Shown one piece after another: positions 16,689-25,735 of a stretch of DNA of 64,000 bases. The position numbers and the translations under genes are program-made. Below the pieces are notes generated by a model. The model was not told where the DNA came from and did no database searches. It was given only the letters and a program-made list of their open reading frames with translations. Origin of the DNA: Bacillota bacterium (GTDB lineage Bacteria; Bacillota; Sulfobacillia; JAJYWN01). Where the stretch lies: contig JAJYWN010000064.1 in NCBI GenBank assembly GCA_021791495.1, forward strand, positions 136,139-200,138, in the 5' to 3' direction. Within the stretch, counting starts at the first letter, position 1. Every line of letters starts with the position of its first letter.

Positions 16689-18579
16689 CCCTTATGTAAT
16701 CGTCCACCACGCGTTCGAGAATACCTAAGGGCATACTGCCGTTGGTCAGGACCACATCGTGGAACTCCTTCAGGTCGAACTTGGCTCCCAGTTGGTCTCT
16801 GGCCTTCTGGCGCAGTTCGAGGAGCTTCAGCATGCCTAGTTCGTAGGCCACGGCCTGCCCCGGCCATACGCTGTAGCGGGTAATCTGCTGCGTAGGGTCG
16901 ATCAGGTCGCCCGTGGCGTAACCAGTCTGTTCGCTAAAGAAGCGAACGGCCTCGTCGAAGCTCCACCCCTTGATGTGAATGCCGACGTCGGTCACCAAGC
17001 GGGCGGCCCGGAAAGCCTGGGCCTGCAGATAACCCAACTCACCCAGGAGATCGCCCTTGTACCAGCCCAGTTCCCAGGCCAACTGCTCGGCGTAAAGCGC
17101 CCAACCTTCGGTGTATCCTTGGAAGGAGGCCATGTTACGGAAAGCCGGTAGTTGGGATTCGGCGGCCAAGGCGATCTGAAGGTGGTGACCGGGGACCGTC
17201 TCGTGGTAAGCCAGAGTGGGCATGGCGAAGAGGGCTTCGTCCTTGTTCGCCATGCCGGCCAGGAAGACTCCGGGACGGGAGCCGTCCAGGGAGGGAGGGT
17301 CGTAGGCGCCCATAATTGGGCTCTTCACCGCCACGACCCTGGCGCGTGGCAAATGGTCAAAGGCGGTAGGCAGTCGTTTCACGGCCGCGGAGATGATGTC
17401 ATTGTAGGTGTCGATGACCTTCGCCGCCGCGACGCGCGGGCTATCCTTTGCCACCCGGTCGAACAGCTTTACCAGGCTATCGCCCTTCGGATATCCCAGC
17501 CGGTCGAAGACCGCACGCATCTCCGTATGGATGCGGTCTAACTGCTCCGTTCCCAGACGATAGATATCGTCCGCCCCCATGTCGATCGTACTGTAGTGCT
17601 TCAGGAGGTAGGCGTAGTACCGCTCTCCGTTGGGGTATTGGGAGATGCCCACTTCCGGCGGAGCCACGGTAACCTGATGTTGCAGGTATTGCTCCAGGGA
17701 TCGGTAGGCGGGGATGACGAATCTGTCGATGGCCAGGCGGGCGTCTTTCAGTAGTTCAACCTTCTCGGCCGGCCCCACACCCCCCGCCTCAGACAGCGCG
17801 TTCACCTTGGTCTCGAAAACGGTGTAAAAGGGAGTGCTTGTGGCGCCGGCCCGCGCCAGGGAGTCCACCCCCGGCAGCGCCCACTGGATGGCGAAACGCG
17901 GCGGTACGACCCCGGCTTTCTCCCGGAGCTTCAGCCCTTCAATCAGTTGGTCAAACTTCGTTCTTACCTGCCTTAGGCGGGTTACGTAATCACGGGCATC
18001 TCGCTGGTTCGCCACGGGATGGAGGTCCGTGAAGAAGTGGAGGGTCATGAGGTGCACGGAGGTAACGTCTACGACCGTGGCCGGGAAGTCGCTATACATG
18101 AACTCCTGACCCCGGACCGCGTCGTCCAAGTACCATTCGTAGACGTCGTAGGAGACCTGGTCTTTCGCCCCAAGTTTGGCGCGGTCGTAGTTCCGCCGCA
18201 GCAGATCCAGGACTGCCGCGCACATCCGGTAGGTCTCGCGGACGTACTGATCAGAGAGGTCGGTGAGCTCGGCGTCTTTGAGCCCATAGACGCCGGACAG
18301 CCCGTTCGTCAGGACAGACTCGGGGTCCCGCAGGGACAGCTCCCGCCAAGAGACCTCAAAGAAATCACTCAAGCTGAGGCCCTGTAGCTTGGCAGCCAAG
18401 GCCTCGGCTGTAGAGTGCGTGTTCGCCCGACCGGCACCGGACGGGCCACCGGCCTGCCCAATGCCGCCGCCCTCGCCGGAGATCCGCCGGCACCCGCCGG
18501 CCGCCACGGCTACCAAGGAAAGAAGCATGGCCGCCAGCATCAAGGTCGCACCGGCCGTCCTTTTGAGTCTCCCGGTCAC
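16672..18579 (-). CDS. DUF885-family lipoprotein, predicted metallo-carboxypeptidase
   Basis: 635 residues. A lipoprotein signal (MTGRLKRTAGATLMLAAMLL, lipobox ending AGGC at about residue 29) is followed by a Gly-rich spacer. The mature part has the DUF885 hallmarks: YHETVPGHHLQIAL (HExxH-like zinc motif), EGWALYAEQLAWELG with the third ligand Glu, and QPA-like segments toward the end. Related proteins act as M32/thermostable-carboxypeptidase-like zinc enzymes; the substrate is not known. It is predicted to sit on the outer face of the membrane and is divergent from the S41 gene. Confidence 0.85.
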   Translation of the reverse strand: MTGRLKRTAGATLMLAAMLLSLVAVAAGGCRRISGEGGGIGQAGGPSGAGRANTHSTAEALAAKLQGLSLSDFFEVSWRELSLRDPESVLTNGLSGVYGLKDAELTDLSDQYVRETYRMCAAVLDLLRRNYDRAKLGAKDQVSYDVYEWYLDDAVRGQEFMYSDFPATVVDVTSVHLMTLHFFTDLHPVANQRDARDYVTRLRQVRTKFDQLIEGLKLREKAGVVPPRFAIQWALPGVDSLARAGATSTPFYTVFETKVNALSEAGGVGPAEKVELLKDARLAIDRFVIPAYRSLEQYLQHQVTVAPPEVGISQYPNGERYYAYLLKHYSTIDMGADDIYRLGTEQLDRIHTEMRAVFDRLGYPKGDSLVKLFDRVAKDSPRVAAAKVIDTYNDIISAAVKRLPTAFDHLPRARVVAVKSPIMGAYDPPSLDGSRPGVFLAGMANKDEALFAMPTLAYHETVPGHHLQIALAAESQLPAFRNMASFQGYTEGWALYAEQLAWELGWYKGDLLGELGYLQAQAFRAARLVTDVGIHIKGWSFDEAVRFFSEQTGYATGDLIDPTQQITRYSVWPGQAVAYELGMLKLLELRQKARDQLGAKFDLKEFHDVVLTNGSMPLGILERVVDDYIRVKRGP

Positions 18580-18664
18580 GTCGAGCCACCTCGCTCAAGA
18601 AGGAGTGGCTTTCATGCACCGCCAATATCCATCCCCGGCGTTTTTCCAAACGGGGGCGTGATTA

Positions 18665-19960
18665 GTGACACCCAAGCATCGTCAGGTGTCGTCTTCTCTT
18701 CGTACACTTATGGCCGCCTTGGCCGTCCTAGTAATCTTTGCTTTGACAGTTGCGGGCTGTGCCCCCGAGCCAGGGAAGCCGGGTCAACAGGGCCCGGTCT
18801 CCGTTCCTTTCTTAGAGGGGAAGGCCGTCACCGGACGCGCCAAGGACATCCAGTGGCTGGCCCGTGAACTGCCGCGCCGGCACAGGAACCTCTTCTTCTC
18901 CCTCTCCTCCGCCGACTACGGTAAGGCCCTCGATGACCTAGCCCGCCGGGCCGACCAATTGTCTGACGTCCAGTTTGCCGTGGCTCTGGCCCAGGTGGTT
19001 GCTAAGTTGGGCGACGCCCACACCAGCGTGCGCGTGGGACCGCCTTCTCCCGGGTTTGGACGCCTACCGGTGGATTTCTACGCCTTCTCCGACGGCCTGT
19101 GGGTAACACGCACGGGCCGCGACTTCCCCCAGCTACTGGGTGCCAGGCTCGTCCGAATCGGCGATACCCCGGCCGACAAGGCTTTGGAGCTGGCCGCCAC
19201 CATCGTCTCCCACGAGAACGACAACTGGGTGCGGGCCCGCGCGCCGGTCTACCTGGCCATTCCCGAGGTGCTGGAGGGGTTGGGCATCGTCCCCGACGGA
19301 AGGCGGGTCGCCATGGAGTTCGCCAAGGACGGAGCGACCTTCACCGTCACCCTCGATCGCCAGGAGTATAACGCCATTCAATGGCTGGACACGGCCTATC
19401 CCTCCTGGTGGGGGAAAGAGACCGTCCTCTCCTACTCGTACCTGGCAGCGGAGAAGGCGCTGTACATCAAGTACACCAGCTGCTCCGGGGACCTCTCCAA
19501 GGACACCGACGCCATCCGGCGGCTCCTCGACGAGAAGCACCCGACGCGCATCGTCTTCGACCTGCGCCGTAACACCGGCGGGAATTCCCAGGTGGCCCAG
19601 GGCCTCATAAAGATGCTGGCCTCCCGGCCAGAGGTGAAGGAGCCGGGGCGCCTCTTCGTCCTGGTCGGTCGGGAAACGTTCTCGTCCGCCATCCTGAACT
19701 CCTACGACTTCAAGGAAAGGACCAACGCCATCTTCCTCGGTGAGCCCACCGGAGGCAAACCCAACGGTTATGGCGAAGTGAAAACAGCGGAATTACCCTT
19801 TTCCGGTCTAACCGTCGGTTACTCGGTTAAGTATTTCAAGATGGTTGAAGGGGACCCACCATCGCTATCCCCCGACCAGGAGGTCCCTCTCACGGCACAG
19901 GACTTCTTCGCCGGCCGCGATCCGGTTCTGGCTGCGGCCCTGGCCTACAAACCCCGGTAG
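18665..19960 (+). CDS. S41-family peptidase-like lipoprotein
   Basis: 431 residues from GTG 18665. The signal peptide ends in a lipobox (LTVAGC, Cys about residue 32). The S41 core is recognised by VFDLRRNTGGNSQVAQGL and by GRETFSSAILNSYDFKE followed by IFLGEPTGGKPNGYGEV, where the Ser of TFSSA is the predicted nucleophile. This is the tricorn-core-like S41 form rather than a PDZ-containing CtpA; no PDZ domain is evident. Predicted extracellular serine peptidase or scavenging protein. No good ribosome site precedes the start, so an internal ATG at 18710 is possible. Confidence 0.8.
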   Translation: MTPKHRQVSSSLRTLMAALAVLVIFALTVAGCAPEPGKPGQQGPVSVPFLEGKAVTGRAKDIQWLARELPRRHRNLFFSLSSADYGKALDDLARRADQLSDVQFAVALAQVVAKLGDAHTSVRVGPPSPGFGRLPVDFYAFSDGLWVTRTGRDFPQLLGARLVRIGDTPADKALELAATIVSHENDNWVRARAPVYLAIPEVLEGLGIVPDGRRVAMEFAKDGATFTVTLDRQEYNAIQWLDTAYPSWWGKETVLSYSYLAAEKALYIKYTSCSGDLSKDTDAIRRLLDEKHPTRIVFDLRRNTGGNSQVAQGLIKMLASRPEVKEPGRLFVLVGRETFSSAILNSYDFKERTNAIFLGEPTGGKPNGYGEVKTAELPFSGLTVGYSVKYFKMVEGDPPSLSPDQEVPLTAQDFFAGRDPVLAAALAYKPR

Positions 19961-19994
19961 CCGCTGATGTTGTATTTGAAAGGCGGGTACATCC

Positions 19995-21947
19995 ATGCGT
20001 CGCACCTACCGTCTCTGGGCTGTCTTGCTGTCCCTCCTCCTCCTACTTTCCGCTTTCTCCAGCCTGGCTTACGCCGCCACCGAGATCCAATTGGTCGTCG
20101 ACGACGACCCCTTGGACCCCTGGTTTCCACCGGTGCTCCACCGCGGAGTCGTCATGGTCCCCCTGGACGACCTGTGCGCGTACCTCTCCGTTCCTTGCGC
20201 CCGCGAAGCCAACCGTGTCTTCAGCCGGTCGTCGGCCGGGGAGGAGGTCGAAGTGGTCAAGGCTTCGGACCGCGCCTGGATCGGCAGTACAGAGAGGCGG
20301 CTGTCGGTGGGGGCGGTTTTCCTTGACGACGTGGTCCTGGTCCCGGCAGCCTTCGCCGCCGAGGTACTGGGGCTGGCGGTTTCCTGGAATCCCACGACGA
20401 GAGTCATCAGTTTCACCACCCGCGAAGAGGTTACGAACAGTGACGAGAAGGTCGCCGCCCGGAACTGGAACGCCGAGCTGACGGCCGAGGCTGAGAGGTC
20501 CATGGGGCGGTTCGACAGCGCCATCATTGGTGGGTCTGAAGTCACTCTGCAGTTACCCGTCCGATCGGGCATCCCCGTGAACGGCTTCGTCCGCGTGAAG
20601 GGTGACACCGATCAACCCCTACTAAAGGCCATGGTGCAGAAGGGTTCCTTAGAAGACTGGCAGGATCTGAACGTGTCCCAAGGGACCTTCAACACCCGTG
20701 TCTGGCTGAGTGACGGCCCGGGGGTCTATACCGTCAAGATCGGCAAGCCCCTGACGGACAGACCCGGCTTCTACGAGTTCGTCACCACCTTCGAGGTTTC
20801 CAATAGTGACGAGAACAAGGTGGGTAACAACATCGTCCTCTTCCGTCCGGTGGAGGGGCGTGCCACCGGGAGCTTCACCCTTGAAGGGTGGGCCGGCTTT
20901 CGGAACCTGCAGGTCGTCATCAACGGACCTGGGGCGGTCCAGAAAGTATGGTTCGACTGTCTGGCCGATGGCAACGGGTATTTCAAGCGAGACGTCCCGT
21001 TGCCCTTCGGGCCGGTGGAACACGCCATCACGGTGTATGACGCCGTCCCCGGAGACCCGACTATGCTCCTCCGGCTTAAACTGGCCGTTCAGAACTCAGG
21101 TTCTGCCTATCTGGGCAGCGGCTCCGTACGGCTGACCAACCCGACCACCACCAGCGTGAGAGTGACGGACGTTCTACGCCTGGAAGGGACCAGCGAACTC
21201 CCCGTTCTACAGGCGTGGCTGAAGAAGGACGGGAGCGTGTACTATTACAACATCCAGGTGATGGAGAACCATTTCAGCGCCTCCATACCCCTAACCAAGG
21301 GGGCCGGGAAGTACCAGGTGGAAATCCGCTCTCCCGCGTCGGCGGTGCGCTGGTGGTACCAGGAAGCGGCCTTTGACGTCACGTTCAGCCCCGTGGCCCA
21401 AAACGCAGAATACCTGACTCCGTCGGACCAGGTGCAGTCGGATGACCCGAGCGTCAAGGAGCTGGCGGCCACTTTGACGGCCGGCCTGACGTCGAACACG
21501 GAGAAGGCGAAGACCATCTACCAATGGGTCACCAACAACATCTCCTACGACGTGGCCAAGAGCCGCATGAACCGGTTATGGTGGCAGCCTTCGGCCTCCC
21601 TGTGCCTTCGGACGAAAACCGGGGTCTGCGAGGATTACGCTTTGCTGTTCGCGGCGTTGTGCCGGGCGGCCGGCATCCCAGCTCAGGTGATAACCGGTCG
21701 GGCGCCGCAGTCATCGTCATCGTCATCGTCATCGTCGTCGTCGCCGTCATCTACGTCGGTGGGCCACGCCTGGGACGCCTTCTACTCGGGTTCCGCCTGG
21801 GTGTTGTGCGACCCCACCTGGGACGCGGGGTACGTGGACGGCGACCGTTTCATCAAGGAACCGGGCCTGAATTGGTTTGATAGCCCCGAGAAATTCACCA
21901 ACCGCGTGGCAGGGGAGGACCAGGGCTGGGTCAAGGAGGGCAGGTGA
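19995..21947 (+). CDS. secreted stalk-domain protein with transglutaminase-like domain
   Basis: 650 residues with an AGGCGGG ribosome site. A signal peptide (to about residue 27) is followed by a copper-amine-oxidase-N-like stalk domain (EIQLVVDDDPLDPWFPPVLH and VLGLAVSWNPTTRVISFTTR). Two Ig-like segments follow, each opening with VRV. The C-terminal transglutaminase core has KTKTGVCEDYALLFAALCRA-like sequence with the nucleophile Cys, then GHAWDAFYSG (His) and LCDPTWDAGY (Asp), so the triad is complete. Between Cys and His lies a run of eleven Ser encoded by a TCATCG microsatellite. Predicted wall or surface thiol peptidase/cross-linker. Confidence 0.82.
   Translation: MRRTYRLWAVLLSLLLLLSAFSSLAYAATEIQLVVDDDPLDPWFPPVLHRGVVMVPLDDLCAYLSVPCAREANRVFSRSSAGEEVEVVKASDRAWIGSTERRLSVGAVFLDDVVLVPAAFAAEVLGLAVSWNPTTRVISFTTREEVTNSDEKVAARNWNAELTAEAERSMGRFDSAIIGGSEVTLQLPVRSGIPVNGFVRVKGDTDQPLLKAMVQKGSLEDWQDLNVSQGTFNTRVWLSDGPGVYTVKIGKPLTDRPGFYEFVTTFEVSNSDENKVGNNIVLFRPVEGRATGSFTLEGWAGFRNLQVVINGPGAVQKVWFDCLADGNGYFKRDVPLPFGPVEHAITVYDAVPGDPTMLLRLKLAVQNSGSAYLGSGSVRLTNPTTTSVRVTDVLRLEGTSELPVLQAWLKKDGSVYYYNIQVMENHFSASIPLTKGAGKYQVEIRSPASAVRWWYQEAAFDVTFSPVAQNAEYLTPSDQVQSDDPSVKELAATLTAGLTSNTEKAKTIYQWVTNNISYDVAKSRMNRLWWQPSASLCLRTKTGVCEDYALLFAALCRAAGIPAQVITGRAPQSSSSSSSSSSSPSSTSVGHAWDAFYSGSAWVLCDPTWDAGYVDGDRFIKEPGLNWFDSPEKFTNRVAGEDQGWVKEGR
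21711..21743 (+). repeat. TCATCG hexanucleotide microsatellite in coding sequence
   Basis: Four perfect TCATCG copies (21711-21734) followed by three TCG, coding for eleven consecutive Ser. The unit is two codons long, so copy-number change would keep the frame and only alter the length of the Ser run in the transglutaminase active-site region. Confidence 0.95.
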
Positions 21948-21948
21948 G

Positions 21949-22563
21949 TCAGGGAGGGCAGGTGATGCCCAAGTAACTCTTGACCGCATCCACACTCGCC
22001 AAACCACGGTCCAGGACAGCTTCATAGATTCGACAACTGAGACCATCTCTCAGCAGGCCCTGGCTGTGTAGCTGCCGTTTGACCTCTAGAATCAGAGCCC
22101 GGCTATCCGGCGTCAACCGTGACAGAACGTGCTCAACTAGCGTGAAGCCCGTGTTGGACGGGACCTCCGTTAGCCAAACATCTATGGACCAGTTCCCTGA
22201 CCCGCCGGGAAACTGGTCGATGGCCACTTTGAGTGCCGCTTTGCCCTGACGGTAGTCGGTGATACGGATCTCACGGACCTTGGGGGAATCGAGGAGAGTG
22301 TGGCAAGCCTTGTCGGCCGCCGCCGTCAAGGCGCCACTTTCCACAGCCACATGGACATCGATGTCTCGCTTCACGATGAGGCCAACGGCGACACTGCCCA
22401 CCACACGGGCCTCTCCCAAGCCCGAAAAGCAGTTTAGCAGGCCAAGTTTAGTGACAATCCGGTGTGCCTCGGCCTGAAGGGCGACTTGCGGTTCCTCTTC
22501 AGACCGGTGCTCCGTGCCAGCTGGGGCCGCCGGCAGTACCTGGGGACTCGCGGAACCTGGCAT
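21949..22563 (-). CDS. nucleotidyltransferase-fold protein
   Basis: 204 residues. VVGSVAVGLIVKRDIDVHVA fits the polymerase-beta superfamily signature GS-x(9-10)-DxD, and NWSIDVWLTE supplies a third carboxylate. The C-terminal half is helical (VEHVLSRLTPDSRALILEVK). It resembles small aminoglycoside or MNT-type nucleotidyltransferases, but no specific family is recognised. It begins 12 bases after the zincin gene, so the two likely form an operon. Substrate and role are unknown. Confidence 0.65.
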   Translation of the reverse strand: MPGSASPQVLPAAPAGTEHRSEEEPQVALQAEAHRIVTKLGLLNCFSGLGEARVVGSVAVGLIVKRDIDVHVAVESGALTAAADKACHTLLDSPKVREIRITDYRQGKAALKVAIDQFPGGSGNWSIDVWLTEVPSNTGFTLVEHVLSRLTPDSRALILEVKRQLHSQGLLRDGLSCRIYEAVLDRGLASVDAVKSYLGITCPP

Positions 22564-22575
22564 TCGACGCTTCTC

Positions 22576-23151
22576 CTATGACCGGACGACCCGGTCGCGG
22601 CTGTCATCTTCGAGGGTCTGCCAACTGGGGCGCGGCTCCTTCCCGGCCGCCCGCAGCAGGGCTTTGGCCAGCGCGTGAGTAGTGAACTCCAGGTCCTCCA
22701 TGAACCGGTTGTAGGCGAAAGCGTAAGACCTGCGGAAGGTGGGAACGGGGGGCGCGGCTTCATCCCCCGTGAACGCGGCCATCCCTTCCGGCTCGCCATC
22801 CGGCAAGCCGTTGACCGGTCCGCCTGTCGCCCCGCCGGCGGAGGCTTCGTCCCCGAAAGCCAGGCCGATGAGTTCCTCGATCATCTGGTCCAACTTCCAG
22901 AGGCGGAGATGCACCAACTCGTGGACCAGCGTCAACTCCTCGTCCTCACGAAAAGGCTCGCGGGCCATCAGCACGAGGGCCTGCTGGTTCGGCTCGTCGA
23001 TCTTGATGTCTCCTGACTGTCGTTCCCGTCTGAAGTCGACCATTTCGAGTTTCAGATCCCAGTCTGAAAACCCGAGGATTCCCTGCCACTTGGTCATGAT
23101 CTCTCTCAGGCGCCCTTCACCGAGCCCCTCGCTACGCCGCAACGCCGCCAT
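22576..23151 (-). CDS. small zincin-like metallopeptidase domain protein
   Basis: 191 residues. LTLVHELVHLRLWKLDQMIE contains an HExxH zinc motif, and a C-terminal helix (YNRFMEDLEFTTHALAKALL) could give the third ligand. The N-terminal region (KWQGILGFSDWDLKLEMVDF) resembles the wHTH-free part of SprT/phage zincins. A Gly/Asp/Pro-rich insertion separates the two halves. There is no signal peptide, so it is probably cytoplasmic. It precedes the nucleotidyltransferase-fold gene by 12 bases. Confidence 0.6.
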   Translation of the reverse strand: MAALRRSEGLGEGRLREIMTKWQGILGFSDWDLKLEMVDFRRERQSGDIKIDEPNQQALVLMAREPFREDEELTLVHELVHLRLWKLDQMIEELIGLAFGDEASAGGATGGPVNGLPDGEPEGMAAFTGDEAAPPVPTFRRSYAFAYNRFMEDLEFTTHALAKALLRAAGKEPRPSWQTLEDDSRDRVVRS

Positions 23152-23239
23152 CTCTACCCCTCATTCCCGGGCCCCATTTTCGCATCGAGGTCCTTTCGGA
23201 ACACGCGGGAGACTGGCTGGTTCCACGCCTGGCCGCCTC

Positions 23240-24070
23240 CTACGCTTCAAGTCGCTCAAGAATCGCCGGCACCTCGGACAGGCCGGAGGCGCGGATCAAG
23301 TTCTCAGCCCTAGCTGAGCCAGGATGAGCCGCCGCCTCCCGTTCCCACACTCCCTGGACCTCCGTCGCGGCCTTTCCGACGGCCACCACCGCGCGGGCAC
23401 CCGTCTCCAGCGCCCAGGCCAATGGACTGGGCGAATCGTCCACCACCACGCACTGGTCCGGCGACCGGCCGGTGATCTGGAAAGCGCGCCGGTAGTACTC
23501 GGGCCCGGTCTTTAGCGTATCGACCACGTCCGGGCCCAGCACCCGAGCGAAATGGATCAGGACGCTCGCACTCTGCAGGCATTGCTTGGTGTAGGATGAG
23601 GGCGCCCCGGAAGCGATGAACAGTTGGCGGCCGTTGTGGTCGGCCAAGGCACTGATCAGTTCCAGAGCGCCCGGTAGCGGCGCCATCTTCGAGGGGACCT
23701 CGTCTTCGAGACGGAGGGCCATTTCCAGGGCTTCCCGGTCTCCCGGCACGGTTAGCCCGGCTTCCCGGAACAGGTCCTGCGCCCAAAGGGTGAGCTCACG
23801 CCGCCGATAGGTGGCGTATCCCGGCCACGTCTCGGGATGTCGCGCCGCCGCGACCTGGTTTCGGAAGACGCCTTCCATCGCCTTGGTCAGCGCCGCCGCC
23901 CACACTGACGCGTCGATCGGGTAAACGCCGCGCGCCCAGGAGACGAAATCTCGAGCGTACAACCGGCCGCTGCCGACCACATCGTTCAGTGTGCCTTCGA
24001 AGTCCAGGAACACGGCAAGGGGTTTCGTTTGCGGTCTCTTGTCGACCACGGTAGACGTAACAATCACCAT
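23240..24070 (-). CDS. HAD-superfamily hydrolase
   Basis: About 276 residues from ATG 24070. Motif I is AVFLDFEGTLNDVV, motif II is LFIASGAPSSYT, and motif IV is VVVDDSPSPLAWALETGARA. The cap is alpha-helical (insert after motif I), as in phosphonatase or beta-phosphoglucomutase-like enzymes. The second Asp of DxDGT is Glu, which should weaken general acid/base catalysis or change specificity. The substrate is unknown. An ATG at 24208 is in frame but would add an uncharacteristic 46-residue extension. Confidence 0.8.
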   Translation of the reverse strand: MVIVTSTVVDKRPQTKPLAVFLDFEGTLNDVVGSGRLYARDFVSWARGVYPIDASVWAAALTKAMEGVFRNQVAAARHPETWPGYATYRRRELTLWAQDLFREAGLTVPGDREALEMALRLEDEVPSKMAPLPGALELISALADHNGRQLFIASGAPSSYTKQCLQSASVLIHFARVLGPDVVDTLKTGPEYYRRAFQITGRSPDQCVVVDDSPSPLAWALETGARAVVAVGKAATEVQGVWEREAAAHPGSARAENLIRASGLSEVPAILERLEA

Positions 24071-24238
24071 CCTACTGGGACACGCTACCAGTAATCCTTC
24101 CCCGTTGCTATTCGGGAAACCCTCGGCGGCGTCCTGCCCCACCGGATGGCGGGTCGCCCTGAACCGCAAAGGCATCCACCCAGGAAGAGGTCGCGGCCAG
24201 GGTCCCACGAAGTGACGCTGTTCCAGCCGCGGAGGGAG

Positions 24239-24283
24239 GTGTCAAGTTTCCAATACACGGTCGCCCTCCCCGGTGTCAAATCT
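24239..24283. repeat. two GGTGTCAA-type motif copies
   Basis: GGTGTCAAGTTTCC at 24239 and GGTGTCAAATCTCC at 24272, in the same orientation. A third copy, GGTGTCAAATCT, starts at 24549. Repeated short motifs of this kind often mark insertion-sequence ends, but no transposase is present. Confidence 0.5.
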
Positions 24284-24548
24284 CCTATGCATCCCCGATG
24301 CACCCGTCGGGAAATGGTACCTGTAGGGGTATTTGGGGCGGCATTCAACGTCAGATGGACGTGGTTTCCAAAAGACGAGTCTCACCTGCCGCTGGTCTCT
24401 ACCGCCACCGAGACCTCGCATAGCTGTACTTTCCCTTCAGATCGGCAATCGTCTACCGTGTCTCCTGGTCCTCTAGAGTCAAGCTGATCCCATGAAACTC
24501 TGGCCGGCGGCCCGGGTGTAAGCGAGTTTTGACTACAGGCGGCCCGAA

Positions 24549-24570
24549 GGTGTCAAATCTACTTGACACC
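24549..24570. repeat. GGTGTCAA/TTGACACC inverted repeat
   Basis: Perfect 8-base arms around ATCTAC. It shares its left arm with the copies at 24239 and 24272. It could be an operator or an element end. Confidence 0.5.
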
Positions 24571-24650
24571 CCCGTCCGTCGACTACTGAACGCCGCGCCG
24601 GCTTCCGCAAGGATGGCATCCGCCCGCCGCAAGGCAAATGCCCCAGATGG

Positions 24651-24679
24651 TTGACAGGCTGACCGCAAAAGCGTAGTTT
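24651..24679 (+). promoter_or_regulatory. candidate promoter of pdxST
   Basis: Perfect TTGACA (24651-24656), a 17-base spacer, then TAGTTT (24674-24679), a weak -10. It would give a leader of about 155 bases that includes the tandem repeat at 24776. Confidence 0.4.
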
Positions 24680-24775
24680 TAGGGTCAGACGCAGAAGTTC
24701 ACGTAGCTGTGGTTTCAGCGCCTGGCGGGCGATGAGCGCCGGCTCTTGGCGGCAAGACTACGAAACAGAGCCCTA

Positions 24776-24805
24776 CTGGACAGAGCACAGCTGGGCAGAG
24801 CACAG
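24776..24805 (+). repeat. 15-base tandem direct repeat in the pdxS leader
   Basis: CTGGACAGAGCACAG is followed at once by CTGGGCAGAGCACAG, one mismatch, about 35 bases before the pdxS start. A shorter ACAGAGC occurs just upstream. PdxR/MocR regulators are known to bind direct repeats near B6 genes, but no such regulator is in the window. Confidence 0.7.
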
Positions 24806-24840
24806 GATCGTGGAATTCGCATATCGAGAGGATGGGCGAC

Positions 24841-25725
24841 ATGGCAGAGCAGGGAACTTTCTTAGTGAAAAGCGGGCTGGCCGAAATGCTGAAGGGCGGC
24901 GTCATCATGGACGTCACCACTCCTGAGCAAGCCCGCATCGCCGAGGACGCGGGTGCGGTGGCCGTCATGGCCTTGGAACGCGTGCCGGCCGATATTCGCG
25001 CCGCCGGCGGCGTGGCCCGTATGGCCGACCCCACCATCATCACAGCGATCATGGAGGCCGTGACCATCCCGGTCATGGCCAAAGCCCGCATCGGGCACTT
25101 CGTCGAAGCCCAGATTCTCGAGTCCCTCGGGGTGGACTACATCGACGAGAGCGAAGTCCTCACCCCGGCCGACGAGGAGCACCACATCAATAAGTGGAAG
25201 TTCACGGTCCCCTTCGTCTGCGGCGCCCGGAACCTTGGCGAAGCCCTGCGACGCACGGCTGAAGGTGCGGCGATGCTCCGCACCAAGGGTGAACCCGGCA
25301 CCGGCAACGTGGTGGAGGCTGTCCGCCACATGCGGACGGTGATGGACGAGGTCCGCAAGCTCCAGTCCATGGACGACGATGAACTGGCCACCGAGGCCAA
25401 GAACCTCGGCGCCCCCATCGAACTGGTGCGGGAAGTGAAGCGGTTGGGGCGTCTTCCCTTGGTGAACTTCTCGGCCGGTGGCATCGCCACCCCCGCCGAT
25501 GCGGCTCTCATGATGCAGCTGGGCTCCGACGGCATTTTCGTGGGGTCGGGCATCTTCAAGTCCTCCAACCCGGCGGCGCGCGCCCGTGCCATCGTTCTGG
25601 CCACCACTCACTTCAATGACCCCAAGGTGCTGGCCGAAGTCAGCCAGAACCTTGGGGAAGCCATGCCAGGCATCGAGATCGCCAAGATAGCCGACAAGGA
25701 TAAAATGCAGCTCCGCGGGTGGTAG
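24841..25725 (+). CDS. pdxS: pyridoxal 5'-phosphate synthase subunit PdxS
   Basis: 294 residues. It builds PLP from ribose 5-phosphate, glyceraldehyde 3-phosphate and ammonia as a dodecamer with PdxT. The (beta/alpha)8 barrel shows [20 protein letters not shown], the catalytic Lys in [14 protein letters not shown], the second Lys in [15 protein letters not shown], and the phosphate site [23 protein letters not shown] 24841 lies ten bases after GAGAGG; ATG 24832 is in frame but too close to it. It forms an operon with pdxT. Confidence 0.98.
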   Translation: MAEQGTFLVKSGLAEMLKGGVIMDVTTPEQARIAEDAGAVAVMALERVPADIRAAGGVARMADPTIITAIMEAVTIPVMAKARIGHFVEAQILESLGVDYIDESEVLTPADEEHHINKWKFTVPFVCGARNLGEALRRTAEGAAMLRTKGEPGTGNVVEAVRHMRTVMDEVRKLQSMDDDELATEAKNLGAPIELVREVKRLGRLPLVNFSAGGIATPADAALMMQLGSDGIFVGSGIFKSSNPAARARAIVLATTHFNDPKVLAEVSQNLGEAMPGIEIAKIADKDKMQLRGW

Positions 25726-25735
25726 GCCGGCGACC

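Larger units (their letters stand above)
24071..24840. other. long intergenic region upstream of pdxS
   Basis: About 770 bases with no convincing gene. It holds three copies of a GGTGTCAA-type motif, an inverted repeat at 24549, a candidate promoter at 24651 and a 15-base tandem repeat at 24776, each listed separately. The left part may be a remnant of a mobile element. Confidence 0.5.
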
